Shown: positions 8,528 to 17,017, counted from the stretch's first letter. The stretch: 64,000 bases of DNA from Amycolatopsis suaedae (GCF_004214935.1 NZ_SFCC01000018.1:1-64000), one strand, 5' to 3'. Program-made: numbers and translations. The notes: generated from the letters alone by a model not told the origin.

Positions 8528-9510
8528 GCCGACCACCGTGCCAGGCAGGCGCCGACGGACATGCCCCCGCCGAACCCGGCGAGCAGGACGACGTCACCCG
8601 CCGCGACCCGGCCGGACCGGACAGCGTCGTCCAGTGCCACCGGAACCGAGGCGCTGCCGACGTTGCCGTAGCGATCGACCACGAGGTGGGTGTGCGCGCC
8701 GCTCAGCCCGCACCGGTCGACCAGCTGACGCAGCAGCACGCCGTTGGCCTGGTGCGGCACGAACGTGTCCACATCGGCCAGTGTCAGCCCGGCGTTGGTG
8801 ACCAGCTTGTCCAGCAGCGGCGGCAGGGTGTCCATGACGAAGTCACGCACCTGCCTGCCGCGCATGGTGAAGTAGTGCCCGCCCTCGGCGACGGTCCGCG
8901 CGGTCGTGGGTACCCGGCTGCCGCCCGCCTCGACCTTGATCAGATCCTGGGCCTCGCCGTAGCTGCTCAGGTCGACCGCGAGGATCCCGGCGGGCTCGGG
9001 CACTTTGCCGAGCACCGCGGCACCGGCCCCGTCGCCGAGCAGGACGGAGGTGCGGCGCTCACCGAAGTCGAGGATGCGGGAGTAGACGTCGGCGCCGATG
9101 ACGAGTGCGTGTGTCCCGGGACGGGCGGCGACCAGGGAACGCGCCAGTTCCACGGCGTAGACGAAACCGGCGCAGACGGCGTTGACGTCGAAGCACGCCG
9201 CGGCGTGCGCCCCGATGAGGCGCTGCACGAGGCACGCCGTCGGCGGCTGCGGGAAGTCCCCGGTCGACGTCGACACGATCAGGTAATCCACGCGGTCGGC
9301 CGGCAGGCCCGCGTGCTTGAGCGCACGCCGGGCCGCGGCGGCCGCGAGGTCGGAGGTCGCCTCGTCCGGCGCCGCCCAGCGGCGGGTCTCGATCCCGGTA
9401 CGGCTGAGGATCCACTCCGGGGTCGCGTCGGTGACCAGTCCGGCGATCTCGGAGTTGGTGACCACCCGCTCCGGCAGATAGGACCCGGTACCGAGGAATC
9501 CGACGGCCAT
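8524..9510 (-). CDS. 3-oxoacyl-ACP synthase III (KAS III)
   Basis: A 328-residue thiolase-fold condensing enzyme that joins an acyl-CoA to malonyl-ACP or malonyl-CoA. The catalytic triad is complete: Cys113 in NAVCAGFVYA, His253 in VPHQAN and Asn283 in YGNVGSAS. The start ATG 9510 is 4 nt after the stop of the reductase/carboxylase. Its neighbours imply a role in making the beta-ketoacyl precursor of a branched extender unit rather than housekeeping fatty acid initiation (inference). Confidence 0.9.
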   Translation of the reverse strand: MAVGFLGTGSYLPERVVTNSEIAGLVTDATPEWILSRTGIETRRWAAPDEATSDLAAAAARRALKHAGLPADRVDYLIVSTSTGDFPQPPTACLVQRLIGAHAAACFDVNAVCAGFVYAVELARSLVAARPGTHALVIGADVYSRILDFGERRTSVLLGDGAGAAVLGKVPEPAGILAVDLSSYGEAQDLIKVEAGGSRVPTTARTVAEGGHYFTMRGRQVRDFVMDTLPPLLDKLVTNAGLTLADVDTFVPHQANGVLLRQLVDRCGLSGAHTHLVVDRYGNVGSASVPVALDDAVRSGRVAAGDVVLLAGFGGGMSVGACLARWSA

Positions 9511-9514
9511 GCGT

Positions 9515-10894
9515 TCACACCTCTCCGGGGCCGGGGCTGCGGCCCCGCAACGGGTTGAGCCGGTCCTCGCCGATCCGCGCGCGCAGCCGCGGGTCGGTCA
9601 CGCCGAGCCCGGTCCGGGGTGCGCCGCACAGCACCGCGATCTTGCCGATGTGCTGGTTGGTCTGCACGACGCGGGCGGCCTCGGCCACGTCCGACAGCGG
9701 GTACACCGCGGACATCGTCGGCACCACGGCGCCCAGTTCCAGCAGCCGGTTGGTATCCCACTGCTCCTGCAGGTTGGCGACGTGACTGCCGATGATCCGC
9801 TTGAGCTTCATCCACAGGTACCGGTTGTCGAACAGGTGGTGGTAGCCGGTGCTCGACCCGCAGGTGACCACGACGCCGCCGCGGCGCACGACGAACACGG
9901 AGACGCCGAACGTCGCGCGCCCGACGTGTTCGAAGACGATGTCCGGGTCCCTGCCGACGCGCTCGCGGATGATCCCGCCGAGCCGCCTGCCGACCTCGAT
10001 CACCCGTGCCGGGTCGTCCGCCACGTCGGCGGTGAGCCCGATCTCCGACCGGTCGATCACGATCTCGCAGCCGAGTGCGCGCAGCGCTTCGGCCTTCTCC
10101 GGGGAACCGACCACCCCGACCGGGATGCCGCCGCCGTTGCGGACGAACTGGACCGCGTAGCCGCCGAGGCCGCCGGCCGCGCCCCAGACCAGCACGACGT
10201 CGCCCTGCTTCATCCGGGCGCCCCGGTCACTGACCAGCATCCGGTAGGCGGTGCCCGCGCACAGGGTGTTGCACGCCGCCTCCTCCCAGGTGAGGTGCGC
10301 CGGCTTGGGGACGAGCTGGTTGACGCGGACCACGGAGTACTCGGCGAGGCCGCCGAAGTTGGTCTCGAAACCCCACGCCCGCTGCTCGGCGCCGAGCATG
10401 CCGTCGGCGTGGCTGGCGGGCTCCTGGTCGTCCACGTAGGCGGGGCTGACCACGACGTGGTCGCCGACCTTCCAGTGCCGCACACCGGATCCGACGCGGA
10501 CGATCACGCCAGCCCCGTCCGAGCCGACCACCTGGTGCGGCAGGTCGTGCCGGGACGCCCAGCCGCCCTGCCGGGCGAACTGGCTGAGGAAGCGGAAGGT
10601 GGGGATCGGCTCGAACATGGCCGACCACACCGTGTTGTAGTTGATCGAACTGGCCATCACCGCGACGACGACCTCGTCCGGCGCCAGCTCCGGCATCGGC
10701 ACCCGGCCGACGCGCAGCGACTTGCGGACGTCCTTGTCCTCGACCCCGCGGAACATGTCGGCGTCCTCGGCCTTCAGGTGGGCCGCCAGAAACTCCGCCG
10801 GCAGGGGAAGGCGTTCGATCCGCTCGGGGCTCGCGCCCGTGAGCAACGCCTCGGACAGTTCGCTCGTGGTGGCCTCCGACAGAACACCCGGCAT
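9515..10894 (-). CDS. ccr: Crotonyl-CoA carboxylase/reductase
   Basis: A 459-residue zinc-free MDR enzyme that reductively carboxylates 2-enoyl-CoA to an alkylmalonyl-CoA, an extender unit for modular PKS. The family block SSINYNTVWSAMFEP is present. The residues known to hold CO2 in this family appear conserved: Asn in INYN, Phe-Glu in WGFETNFGG and His in IIGSHVANLQE. In typical ethylmalonyl-forming enzymes the last block reads GSHFANY, so the V and L here could alter the acyl pocket (inference). ATG 10894 follows GAGGAG by 7 nt; a longer in-frame extension is ignored. It is the first gene of the operon with KAS III, dehydrogenase and glycosyltransferase, and is divergent from the second GMD. 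Confidence 0.93.
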   Translation of the reverse strand: MPGVLSEATTSELSEALLTGASPERIERLPLPAEFLAAHLKAEDADMFRGVEDKDVRKSLRVGRVPMPELAPDEVVVAVMASSINYNTVWSAMFEPIPTFRFLSQFARQGGWASRHDLPHQVVGSDGAGVIVRVGSGVRHWKVGDHVVVSPAYVDDQEPASHADGMLGAEQRAWGFETNFGGLAEYSVVRVNQLVPKPAHLTWEEAACNTLCAGTAYRMLVSDRGARMKQGDVVLVWGAAGGLGGYAVQFVRNGGGIPVGVVGSPEKAEALRALGCEIVIDRSEIGLTADVADDPARVIEVGRRLGGIIRERVGRDPDIVFEHVGRATFGVSVFVVRRGGVVVTCGSSTGYHHLFDNRYLWMKLKRIIGSHVANLQEQWDTNRLLELGAVVPTMSAVYPLSDVAEAARVVQTNQHIGKIAVLCGAPRTGLGVTDPRLRARIGEDRLNPLRGRSPGPGEV

Positions 10895-10973
10895 GTGACA
10901 ACTCCTCGCCTGGTTCGACTCGCCTGCATCGGCACAGGGCGAACTCCGGTTCCATGAGGATGACCGCTGATGC

Positions 10974-10989
10974 CTGGAGGAATCCCTAG
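10974..10989. promoter_or_regulatory. PAS-LuxR-type operator candidate
   Basis: CTGGAGGAATCCCTAG matches 14 of 16 positions of CTVGGGAWWTCCCBAG, the operator described for PimM-type regulators. It lies 80 bp upstream of the ccr start and 107 bp upstream of the second GMD start, in the shared divergent promoter. It is the closest match among the operator-like boxes in this window. Confidence 0.55.
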
Positions 10990-11095
10990 TTTCGATCGCG
11001 TTCAATCATGGCAGTGGCGTACCGATGAATGTACGCAGTCGGTGTCTTCACCCGAGGTCGGCAAGCTGGCCCGCGGTGCCGGAAGGGGAAAACCC

Positions 11096-12127
11096 GTGTC
11101 AAAACGTGCGTTGATCACCGGTATCACCGGCCAGGACGGCTCATACCTCGCCGAGCACCTGCTCGGTCTCGGATACCAGGTATGGGGCATGATCCGCGGC
11201 CAGGCGAATCCGAGGAAATCCCGTATCAGCCAGCTCATGGCGGATCTGTCCTTCGTGGACGGAGACCTGATGGACGAGGGCAGCCTGGTGTCCGCGATCG
11301 ATCAGGTACAGCCCGACGAGGTGTACAACCTCGGGGCGATCTCGTTCGTTCCGCTGTCCTGGCAGCAGGCGGAACTGACCACCGAGATCAACGGCATGGG
11401 CGTGCTGCGCATGCTGGAAGCGATCCGGCTGGTCAGCGGGCTGGACAAGTCCCGCACCAGCAACAGCAGCGACATCCGCTTCTACCAGGCGTCCTCGTCG
11501 GAGATGTTCGGCAAGGTCGCCGAGACACCGCAGCACGAGACGACCATCTTTCACCCGCGTAGTCCCTACGGGGTGGCCAAGACCTACGGTCACTACATCA
11601 CCCGCAACTACCGGGAATCCTTCGGCATGTACGCCGTGTCCGGGATCCTGTTCAACCACGAGTCGCCGCGCCGCGGCACCGAGTTCGTCACCCGCAAGAT
11701 CACCCTGGCCGCCGCCAACATCAAACTCGGCCACCAGGACAAGCTGCACCTGGGCAACCTCGACGCCCAGCGCGACTGGGGCTACGCCGGCGACTACGTC
11801 AAGGCCATGCACCTCATGCTCCAGCAACCCACGCCCACCGACTACGTGGTGGGCAGCGGCACCATGCACTCGGTGCGCGACGCCGCCCGCATCGCGTTCG
11901 AGACGGTCGGCCTGGACTGGCGCGACCACGTCGTCGTCGACCCCGACCTGATCCGCCCCGCCGAAGTCGAGACCCTGTGCGCCAACCCCGCCAAGGCCCA
12001 CGCCGAACTCGGCTGGAAACCCAGCCTCACGTTCGAGGAACTCATCCAGACCATGGTCGAGTCGGACCTCCGCCAGGCCGAGCGGGAACAGAAGTACGCC
12101 GAGCTGACGCTGAGTTCGGCCTGGTAG
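11096..12127 (+). CDS. GDP-mannose 4,6-dehydratase (copy 2)
   Basis: A 343-residue extended SDR with the same motifs as copy 1 (GITGQDGSYLAEHL, QASSSEMFG, YGVAK, FNHESPRRG). GTG 11096 is chosen because it aligns with copy 1 and follows GGAAGGGG; the open frame extends further upstream without family similarity. Two stretches, 11681-11832 and 11883-12051, are base-for-base identical to 5874-6025 and 6076-6244 in copy 1. The C-terminus carries about 15 extra residues. With copy 1 it could supply two separate GDP-sugar branches or simply raise flux. It ends in a strong terminator. Confidence 0.92.
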   Translation: MSKRALITGITGQDGSYLAEHLLGLGYQVWGMIRGQANPRKSRISQLMADLSFVDGDLMDEGSLVSAIDQVQPDEVYNLGAISFVPLSWQQAELTTEINGMGVLRMLEAIRLVSGLDKSRTSNSSDIRFYQASSSEMFGKVAETPQHETTIFHPRSPYGVAKTYGHYITRNYRESFGMYAVSGILFNHESPRRGTEFVTRKITLAAANIKLGHQDKLHLGNLDAQRDWGYAGDYVKAMHLMLQQPTPTDYVVGSGTMHSVRDAARIAFETVGLDWRDHVVVDPDLIRPAEVETLCANPAKAHAELGWKPSLTFEELIQTMVESDLRQAEREQKYAELTLSSAW

Positions 12128-12157
12128 CCCTGCCGGCTTCCCCGTGCCCCCGGGGAG

Positions 12158-12197
12158 ACAGAGAGCCCGCCCGTTGCCCACCGGGTGGGCTCTCTGT
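12158..12197 (+). terminator. Intrinsic terminator after GMD copy 2
   Basis: The arms ACAGAGAGCCCGCCCG (12158-12173) and CGGGTGGGCTCTCTGT (12182-12197) pair over 16 bp with a single mismatch and an 8-nt loop. No long U tract follows, as is usual in high-GC actinomycetes. Confidence 0.8.
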
Positions 12198-12233
12198 GTG
12201 TGGCGCCCCGGTTCACCTGATGCCGGGCCATGA

Positions 12234-12401
12234 CTAGTGGCCCGCACCGGAAATCCGCTGAATAGTTCGCCGGTCCAGCTTCCCGCTGGCGGCGTTGCCG
12301 GTCCGCCCGAGTACGGTCCAGTACGAGGACGAACCGGCGCCTTGCCAGCGGAAACCTGGACTCGCCGACTTATGCACCGGATTTCCGGTGCAGGACACTA
12401 G
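12234..12401. repeat. 168-bp near-perfect palindrome bounded by CTAG
   Basis: The left arm 12234-12314 and right arm 12321-12401 are each about 81 nt and are reverse complements at roughly 80 percent of positions, around the 6-nt centre GGTCCA. Both ends carry CTAGTG / CACTAG. The right arm itself contains a perfect smaller palindrome, TGCACCGGA-TT-TCCGGTGCA (12373-12392), with a degenerate counterpart at 12243-12262. It fills most of the 309-bp gap between the second GMD and the thioesterase gene and has no reading frame. It looks like a MITE-type insertion with a CTAG target, or a large folded regulatory structure. Confidence 0.75.
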
Positions 12402-12413
12402 GGTTTTGCCCGC
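12398..12413. promoter_or_regulatory. Operator-like box upstream of thioesterase II
   Basis: CTAGGGTTTTGCCCGC is an imperfect inverted repeat of the same form as the boxes at 5166 and 17003. It lies 24 bp before the thioesterase start and shares its first four bases with the CTAG end of the large palindrome. Confidence 0.4.
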
Positions 12414-12436
12414 CGTGCGGCGGCTTCACTGGGATC

Positions 12437-13186
12437 GTGACGATCACCGAGAACACGACGACCTGGCTGCGCCGCTACCACCCCGCGCCGCGCAGCACCC
12501 GGCGGCTGGTGTGCTTCCCGCACGCCGGCGGATCCGCGAGCTTCTTCCACCCCGTGTCGGCCCGGTTCGCCCCCGCGGTGGACGTCGTGGCAGTCCAGTA
12601 CCCGGGTCGTCAGGACCGCAGGCACGAACCGTGCGTCGAGGACATCCGGCTGCTGGCCGACCTGATCGCCGAAGAGCTGCGGGCACAACCGGCCAAGCCG
12701 ACGGCGTTCTTCGGCCACAGCATGGGCGCAGCGGTCGCGTTCGAGACGGCCTGGCGGCTGGAACGGGCCGACCACGGTCCCGCTGTCCTGCTGGCGTCCG
12801 GCTCGCGGGCCCCGTCGCTGCCCCGCGACGACGGCGTGCACGACCTCGACGACGACGGCGTGCTCGCCGAGCTGCGCCGGCTGGAGGGCACCCACGAGGC
12901 ACTACTGGCCGACGAGGACCTGCTGCGGATGGCGCTGCCCGCCATCCGTGGCGACTACCGGGCCATCGAGTCCTACTCCACCACCGCCGACCGCGGTCTC
13001 AGCTGCCCGATCACCGTGCTGGTCGGCGACCGGGACCCGAACGTGAGTCTGGCCGAAGCCGCCCGGTGGCGCGAGCACACCACCGGCGAATTCCGGCAGC
13101 ACGTCTTCCCCGGCGGCCACTTCTACCTCGTCGAGCACGCCGCCGAGGTCGGCGACCGGATCGGCGACGCACTGGCGGAATGCTGA
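12437..13186 (+). CDS. Type II thioesterase (copy 1)
   Basis: A 249-residue alpha/beta hydrolase of the RifR/TEII family that removes wrong or stalled acyl groups from PKS or NRPS carrier proteins. The catalytic Ser is residue 95 in FFGHSMGAA, the Asp is in VLVGDRDPN and the His is in FPGGHFYL. The N-terminal block FPHAGGSASFF is typical. GTG 12437 is used; no strong ribosome-binding site is visible. Its presence implies a carrier-protein assembly line, although none is in the window. A second paralogue is at 41204-41968. Confidence 0.92.
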   Translation: MTITENTTTWLRRYHPAPRSTRRLVCFPHAGGSASFFHPVSARFAPAVDVVAVQYPGRQDRRHEPCVEDIRLLADLIAEELRAQPAKPTAFFGHSMGAAVAFETAWRLERADHGPAVLLASGSRAPSLPRDDGVHDLDDDGVLAELRRLEGTHEALLADEDLLRMALPAIRGDYRAIESYSTTADRGLSCPITVLVGDRDPNVSLAEAARWREHTTGEFRQHVFPGGHFYLVEHAAEVGDRIGDALAEC

Positions 13187-13208
13187 CGACGCCGATCCCG
13201 CCGGGCGA

Positions 13209-14195
13209 TCAGGCCAGGTGTCCCGCCGCGGCCGTCCGGACGTCCTCCACCAGCCGGGCGGTCTCCAGGGCACCGGTCAGCCAGCCCTGCTCCTCGCTCG
13301 CCACCGCCCCGCGCAGCGCCGCGTCGGCGAACGACGAGACCGACAGCCGGAACTGGTGAGCCGGCGGCAGGAAGAACCGCTCGTCGTGGTCCTGTTCCTC
13401 GACGACGACGGCGGGCCGGTGGTCCGGCGGCGGGGTGAACGCCCTGTCCAGGCTGAGCGACGCGGTGCTCCCCCACACCTCGTACCGGCACCGGTACGAG
13501 TGCTGGAAACCGAACCGCAGGTCGACGAACACGCCGCCGCGGGAGACCAGCATGGCCTGCCCCGCCACGTCTACGCCCAGCCGCTCGTCCACCCGCAGCG
13601 CGGCGCCCGCGACCGACAGCCCGTCGCCGAACAGCAGCCACGCCAGCCGCAGCGGGTAGACCCCGAGGTCGAGCAGTGAGCCGCCGCCCAGTGCGGCGTC
13701 GTAGCGGATGTCGTCGGACGGCAGCGGCGGGATGGTGAACGCCACGCTCAGGGTGCGGACCGCGCCGAGCCGTCCGGCCGCCATCAGCTCCCGTACCCTG
13801 GCGTGCTGGGGATGGTGCAGGAAGGCGAAGTTCTCCCGCAGCACCAGGCCCCGCTCGGCAGCCAGGTCGATCAGGTCCTTGGTGGTGGCCGGGTCGCCGG
13901 TGAGCGGCTTCTCGCACAGCACGTGCTTCCCGGCCAGCAACGCCCGCCTGGCCCACTCGTGGTGCAGCCGGTTGGGCAGGCTGAGGTACACCGCGTCGAC
14001 GTCCGGCCGCTCGATCAGCTCGGCGTAACCACACGGCTCGGCACCGAACGTCGCGGCGAACCGCTCCGCCTTCTCCGCCGAGCGGCTGGCGACCGCGGCC
14101 AGCCGGACGTTGCCGAGCGAATCCAGTGCGGGAATCGTGCGCCGCCGGGCGATGGCCGAGCAGCCCAGCACACCCAGCGACAGCCGCCCGGTCAC
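13209..14195 (-). CDS. NDP-hexose 3-ketoreductase
   Basis: A 328-residue GFO/IDH/MocA-family oxidoreductase, like SpnN in forosamine biosynthesis. It reduces the 3-keto group of the 3,4-diketo-2,6-dideoxy intermediate released by the 2,3-dehydratase. The N-terminal Rossmann motif is GVLGCSAIARRRTIPAL, EKPL carries the catalytic Lys, and GGGSLLDLGVYPLR is the family block. GTG 14195 overlaps the stop of the 2,3-dehydratase (GTGA), so the pair is made together, which suits their unstable intermediate. The 3' end is convergent with the thioesterase gene, 22 nt away. Confidence 0.9.
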   Translation of the reverse strand: MTGRLSLGVLGCSAIARRRTIPALDSLGNVRLAAVASRSAEKAERFAATFGAEPCGYAELIERPDVDAVYLSLPNRLHHEWARRALLAGKHVLCEKPLTGDPATTKDLIDLAAERGLVLRENFAFLHHPQHARVRELMAAGRLGAVRTLSVAFTIPPLPSDDIRYDAALGGGSLLDLGVYPLRLAWLLFGDGLSVAGAALRVDERLGVDVAGQAMLVSRGGVFVDLRFGFQHSYRCRYEVWGSTASLSLDRAFTPPPDHRPAVVVEEQDHDERFFLPPAHQFRLSVSSFADAALRGAVASEEQGWLTGALETARLVEDVRTAAAGHLA

Positions 14196-15622
14196 CGCAG
14201 GCCCCGCAGGCAGGCGACCAGGGTCCTGGCCTGGACGTTGACGTAGTTCGAGTGCATCAGCAGGCTGTTGAGCTGGTGCAGGGTCAGCCACTGGAAGTCC
14301 GGCCGGCCGCCGTCCGGGAAGTCCTCCGGTGTCTCGATGATCTGGTACCGGTTGCGGGCGTGGTAGAAGCGCCCGCCCTCCTCGGACAGCTCGGCGTCGA
14401 ACCACACCTGGCCCGGATCACGTTCGCGGACGTAGTCCAGGAACGGCGGGTGCAGTTCCCCGGGCAGTCCCGCGTAGTTGGCCGGAATGCACTGCACGGT
14501 CGGCGCCAGCTCGATGGTGCCGCGATACCCGGGCTCGACCCGTGCGCTCACCAGCGCGTGCAGCACCCCGGCGACGCGTTTGACCAGCAACGCGATCGAG
14601 CCGACACCGACGGGTTCGATCAGCGGCTGGGTCCAGCCGGCCACCTCGCGGCTGTCCGCCCGCACCGAGACCGCCATGACCCGGAAGAAGCGGTCCTCCT
14701 GGTGGCGGATGACGTCCTCGGTACGGCGCCACTCCCGCACCTCGTTCAGCCCGAGCAGCTCGGTCCGCACGTCGTGCTGCGCCTCCCGCGACGTGATCCA
14801 GCTCATCGCCTCGGTCCTGGTCCGCAGTCCACCGCGTGCCGGGTCGCAGGAACTGACCAGTGCCGACATGAACTCGCCCCGGTCGCCCCGTGCGCCTTCG
14901 AAACCGCCGGGCAGGCAGGCCAGCACGGTCCGGGTGTCCATGTTGACGGTGTTGTCCTCGGCGAGCAGGACGTGCAGCTGGCCGAGCGTCATCCAGCAGA
15001 AGTCGTCGCCGACCTCGACCGGCCCGTCCACCTCGACGATCATGTTCCGATTGCGCTTGCGGTAGAACCAGGCGCCCTGCTCGGACTGCAGCACGTCGGC
15101 GAGCACGTTGCCGTGGTGCAGGTTCTGGAAGTACTCCAGGTACGGCACGGTGTTTCCGGCGTGCACCCTGAGGTAGTTGCTCCGGGTGGCCTGCACCGTC
15201 GGGGAGATCTGCGCCCCGTTGACGTTGCCCGGCTCGGCCTTCGCCTGCATGAGGCAGTGCGGTACGCCGTCGATGTCCCGGATCAGGATGCCGAGGATGC
15301 CGATCTCCGGCTGGTTGATGATCGGCTGTGTCCACTGCCGGACGTGCCGGTAGTCCGAGTGGACCCGCAACCCCTGGATGCGGAAGAACTTGTGGCTGTC
15401 GTGACGCAGGTCGCCGGAGCCGTCCTCGAACCGCCAGGATCGCAGGCCGGCGAACGGGATGCGCTCGACGTGGTGGAGCTGACCGGCGCGACGCCGCGCG
15501 AGCCAGGAACGGATGTCGGCAAGGGAGTTGACGCCACTGTCCACGGTGCACGCGGACAGTGCCAGCCGGCCCGCCAGTGTGTCGTCGGGTACTCGCAGGA
15601 CGGATCCTTCGACCGTTGCCAT
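14192..15622 (-). CDS. NDP-hexose 2,3-dehydratase
   Basis: A 476-residue enzyme of the SpnO/TylCVI/EvaA family, about the normal length. It removes the C-2 hydroxyl from an NDP-4-keto-6-deoxyhexose. The protein is an internal duplication: both halves carry the QP(L)I...G, ARVEPGY/AKAEPGN and W(F)...RNR...IIE patterns, for example FYRKRNRNMIVEVDG and FYHARNRYQIIETPED. ATG 15622 is chosen because GGGAGGTGG lies just upstream. Coupled to the 3-ketoreductase gene, it commits the sugar to the 2-deoxy series. Whether it takes a TDP or a GDP sugar is not known. Confidence 0.93.
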   Translation of the reverse strand: MATVEGSVLRVPDDTLAGRLALSACTVDSGVNSLADIRSWLARRRAGQLHHVERIPFAGLRSWRFEDGSGDLRHDSHKFFRIQGLRVHSDYRHVRQWTQPIINQPEIGILGILIRDIDGVPHCLMQAKAEPGNVNGAQISPTVQATRSNYLRVHAGNTVPYLEYFQNLHHGNVLADVLQSEQGAWFYRKRNRNMIVEVDGPVEVGDDFCWMTLGQLHVLLAEDNTVNMDTRTVLACLPGGFEGARGDRGEFMSALVSSCDPARGGLRTRTEAMSWITSREAQHDVRTELLGLNEVREWRRTEDVIRHQEDRFFRVMAVSVRADSREVAGWTQPLIEPVGVGSIALLVKRVAGVLHALVSARVEPGYRGTIELAPTVQCIPANYAGLPGELHPPFLDYVRERDPGQVWFDAELSEEGGRFYHARNRYQIIETPEDFPDGGRPDFQWLTLHQLNSLLMHSNYVNVQARTLVACLRGLR

Positions 15623-15663
15623 GAATCCACCTCCCGTCAGCACCAGTTGTATCGGGAAAGATG

Positions 15664-15678
15664 TAGGTTTAACCCCAG
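15664..15678. promoter_or_regulatory. Weak operator-like box upstream of the 2,3-dehydratase
   Basis: TAGGTTTAACCCCAG, whose complement is CTGGGGTTAAACCTA, lies 42 bp before the 2,3-dehydratase start. One half-site matches the other boxes well and the other is degraded. Confidence 0.3.
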
Positions 15679-15715
15679 CTTGTCGCGCCGTCCACACCGG
15701 ACTCGACGCTGTGGT

Positions 15716-16978
15716 TCACCGGGTGGAGACGAGCGATTCCAGCTGACCGGCCACCGCGGCCGGGGCGGGCATGGCGTGTGCCGCGGCGGCGAGCCCGCGG
15801 GCCGACTCGGCGAACGCCGGTTCGGACAGCAGGCGGCCGAGCTTCGCCTTGATCGCGGGGACGTCGGCTTCGTAGTTGCGCACGGACAACCCGCATCCGG
15901 CGCGTTCCAGCCTGCCCGCCGACCACTTCTCGGCGTTCTCCGCGATCGTCAGCATGAGCTGGGGAACCCCGCAGACCATCGACGTCAGGATCGAACCTCC
16001 GCCCGCCGCGTGGATCACCGCGTCACAGGTGGGCAGCACCAGGTGCAGCGGCACCTCGCTGAGCCGGTGCACCTGCCCGGGCAGTTCCGCCGTGCCCACG
16101 TCGGATTCGGCGGCCAGCAGCAGCACTTCCGCGCCGAGTTCGGTCGCGGCGGTGACCGCCTGTTCCACCTTGTTCGCCACCGGGCCGAAGCCACGTGTGG
16201 TGGTGCGCCCCCACACCACGCACACCCGGGGGCGGCCGCCACGCTCGGGCAGTTTCTCCGGGACGGTCCCCGGCCCGTTGTACGGAACGAACCGGATCGG
16301 CAGCCGGGCGCCGACGCTGTTCAGCCCGAACTCGCCGGGACACGGGTCGAGAACGTGGGTGAGCTGCCGGTCCAGCACCGAGGCGATCTCCGCCGACCCG
16401 AACGGGCTGTCCGGGCCGAACGAGTCCCTGGCGCGGGAGTTCCGGCTCGGGTCGCCCTCACCGAAACCACCCGTGGTGCACAGTGGTTCCTCGGTGCCGG
16501 TCGGTCCCCACAGGTGCACCACGCTGAGGGTCCCGGCCGCGTGCGCCGCCAGCGGTCCCTCGGCGCTGAGCGGGTCGTGGACCACCAGGTCCGGCCGCCA
16601 CTCCCGGCCGTAGGCCTCGGCCGTCTCCGCGTCCTGGCGCCACCGCCTGCCGTAGGTGTCCACGGCGGCCGGCCACCAGCTGCCCATGTCGAAGGTGTCC
16701 AGGTCCAGCGGTTCCCCGGTGTCGGGGTGCAGTGGCCGGGCCGGGTAACGCCAGGTGCCGTGGTAGGCGCTGAAGAGGTTCATCAGCCTGGTGGACCACA
16801 CCATCGGTGAACCCAGCAGGCGCGGGTCGGGGTGCAGGCCGGTCCGGAGGACCGTGTCGGCCTCCTGCGGGCTGCACAGCACTCGCACATCGTGTCCGGC
16901 ACTACGCAGAGCCCAGCCCAGCGGCACCATCGGCATGAAGTGTCCCGGCCAGGCGGAGATCGCGATCAACACTCGCAT
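15716..16978 (-). CDS. Glycosyltransferase, EryCIII/DesVII-like
   Basis: A 420-residue GT-B protein of the group that attaches deoxy(amino)sugars to polyketides. It opens with VLIAISAWPGHFMPMVPLGW, and the donor site shows HAAGGGSILTSMVCGVPQLML followed by an Asn-Ala pair in place of DQ. It is quite different from the other two glycosyltransferases here, being closer to antibiotic aminosugar transferases. That group often needs a P450-like helper protein such as DesVIII; none is visible nearby. It stands directly upstream of the 2,3-dehydratase on the same strand (93-nt gap with its own box) and divergent from the E1 dehydratase, so it is the best candidate to transfer the aminosugar made by the surrounding genes. 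Confidence 0.87.
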   Translation of the reverse strand: MRVLIAISAWPGHFMPMVPLGWALRSAGHDVRVLCSPQEADTVLRTGLHPDPRLLGSPMVWSTRLMNLFSAYHGTWRYPARPLHPDTGEPLDLDTFDMGSWWPAAVDTYGRRWRQDAETAEAYGREWRPDLVVHDPLSAEGPLAAHAAGTLSVVHLWGPTGTEEPLCTTGGFGEGDPSRNSRARDSFGPDSPFGSAEIASVLDRQLTHVLDPCPGEFGLNSVGARLPIRFVPYNGPGTVPEKLPERGGRPRVCVVWGRTTTRGFGPVANKVEQAVTAATELGAEVLLLAAESDVGTAELPGQVHRLSEVPLHLVLPTCDAVIHAAGGGSILTSMVCGVPQLMLTIAENAEKWSAGRLERAGCGLSVRNYEADVPAIKAKLGRLLSEPAFAESARGLAAAAHAMPAPAAVAGQLESLVSTR

Positions 16979-17002
16979 CCTGTGATGCTAGGTAGCCCGA
17001 GT

Positions 17003-17017
17003 ATGGGAAAAACCCAG
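17003..17017. promoter_or_regulatory. Operator-like box, glycosyltransferase / E1 divergent promoter
   Basis: ATGGGAAAAACCCAG, a clean inverted repeat (TGGG-AAAAA-CCCA), is 24 bp before the glycosyltransferase start at 16978 and 56 bp before the E1 start at 17074. It matches the box at 5166 in 13 of 15 positions. Confidence 0.5.

Noticed and set aside
12234..12401. Integron attC site
   Set aside because: There is no integrase or R'/R'' core sites, and the arms pair along their full length rather than in spaced boxes.
12234..12401. Simple terminator of GMD copy 2
   Set aside because: A separate strong terminator already lies at 12158-12197.
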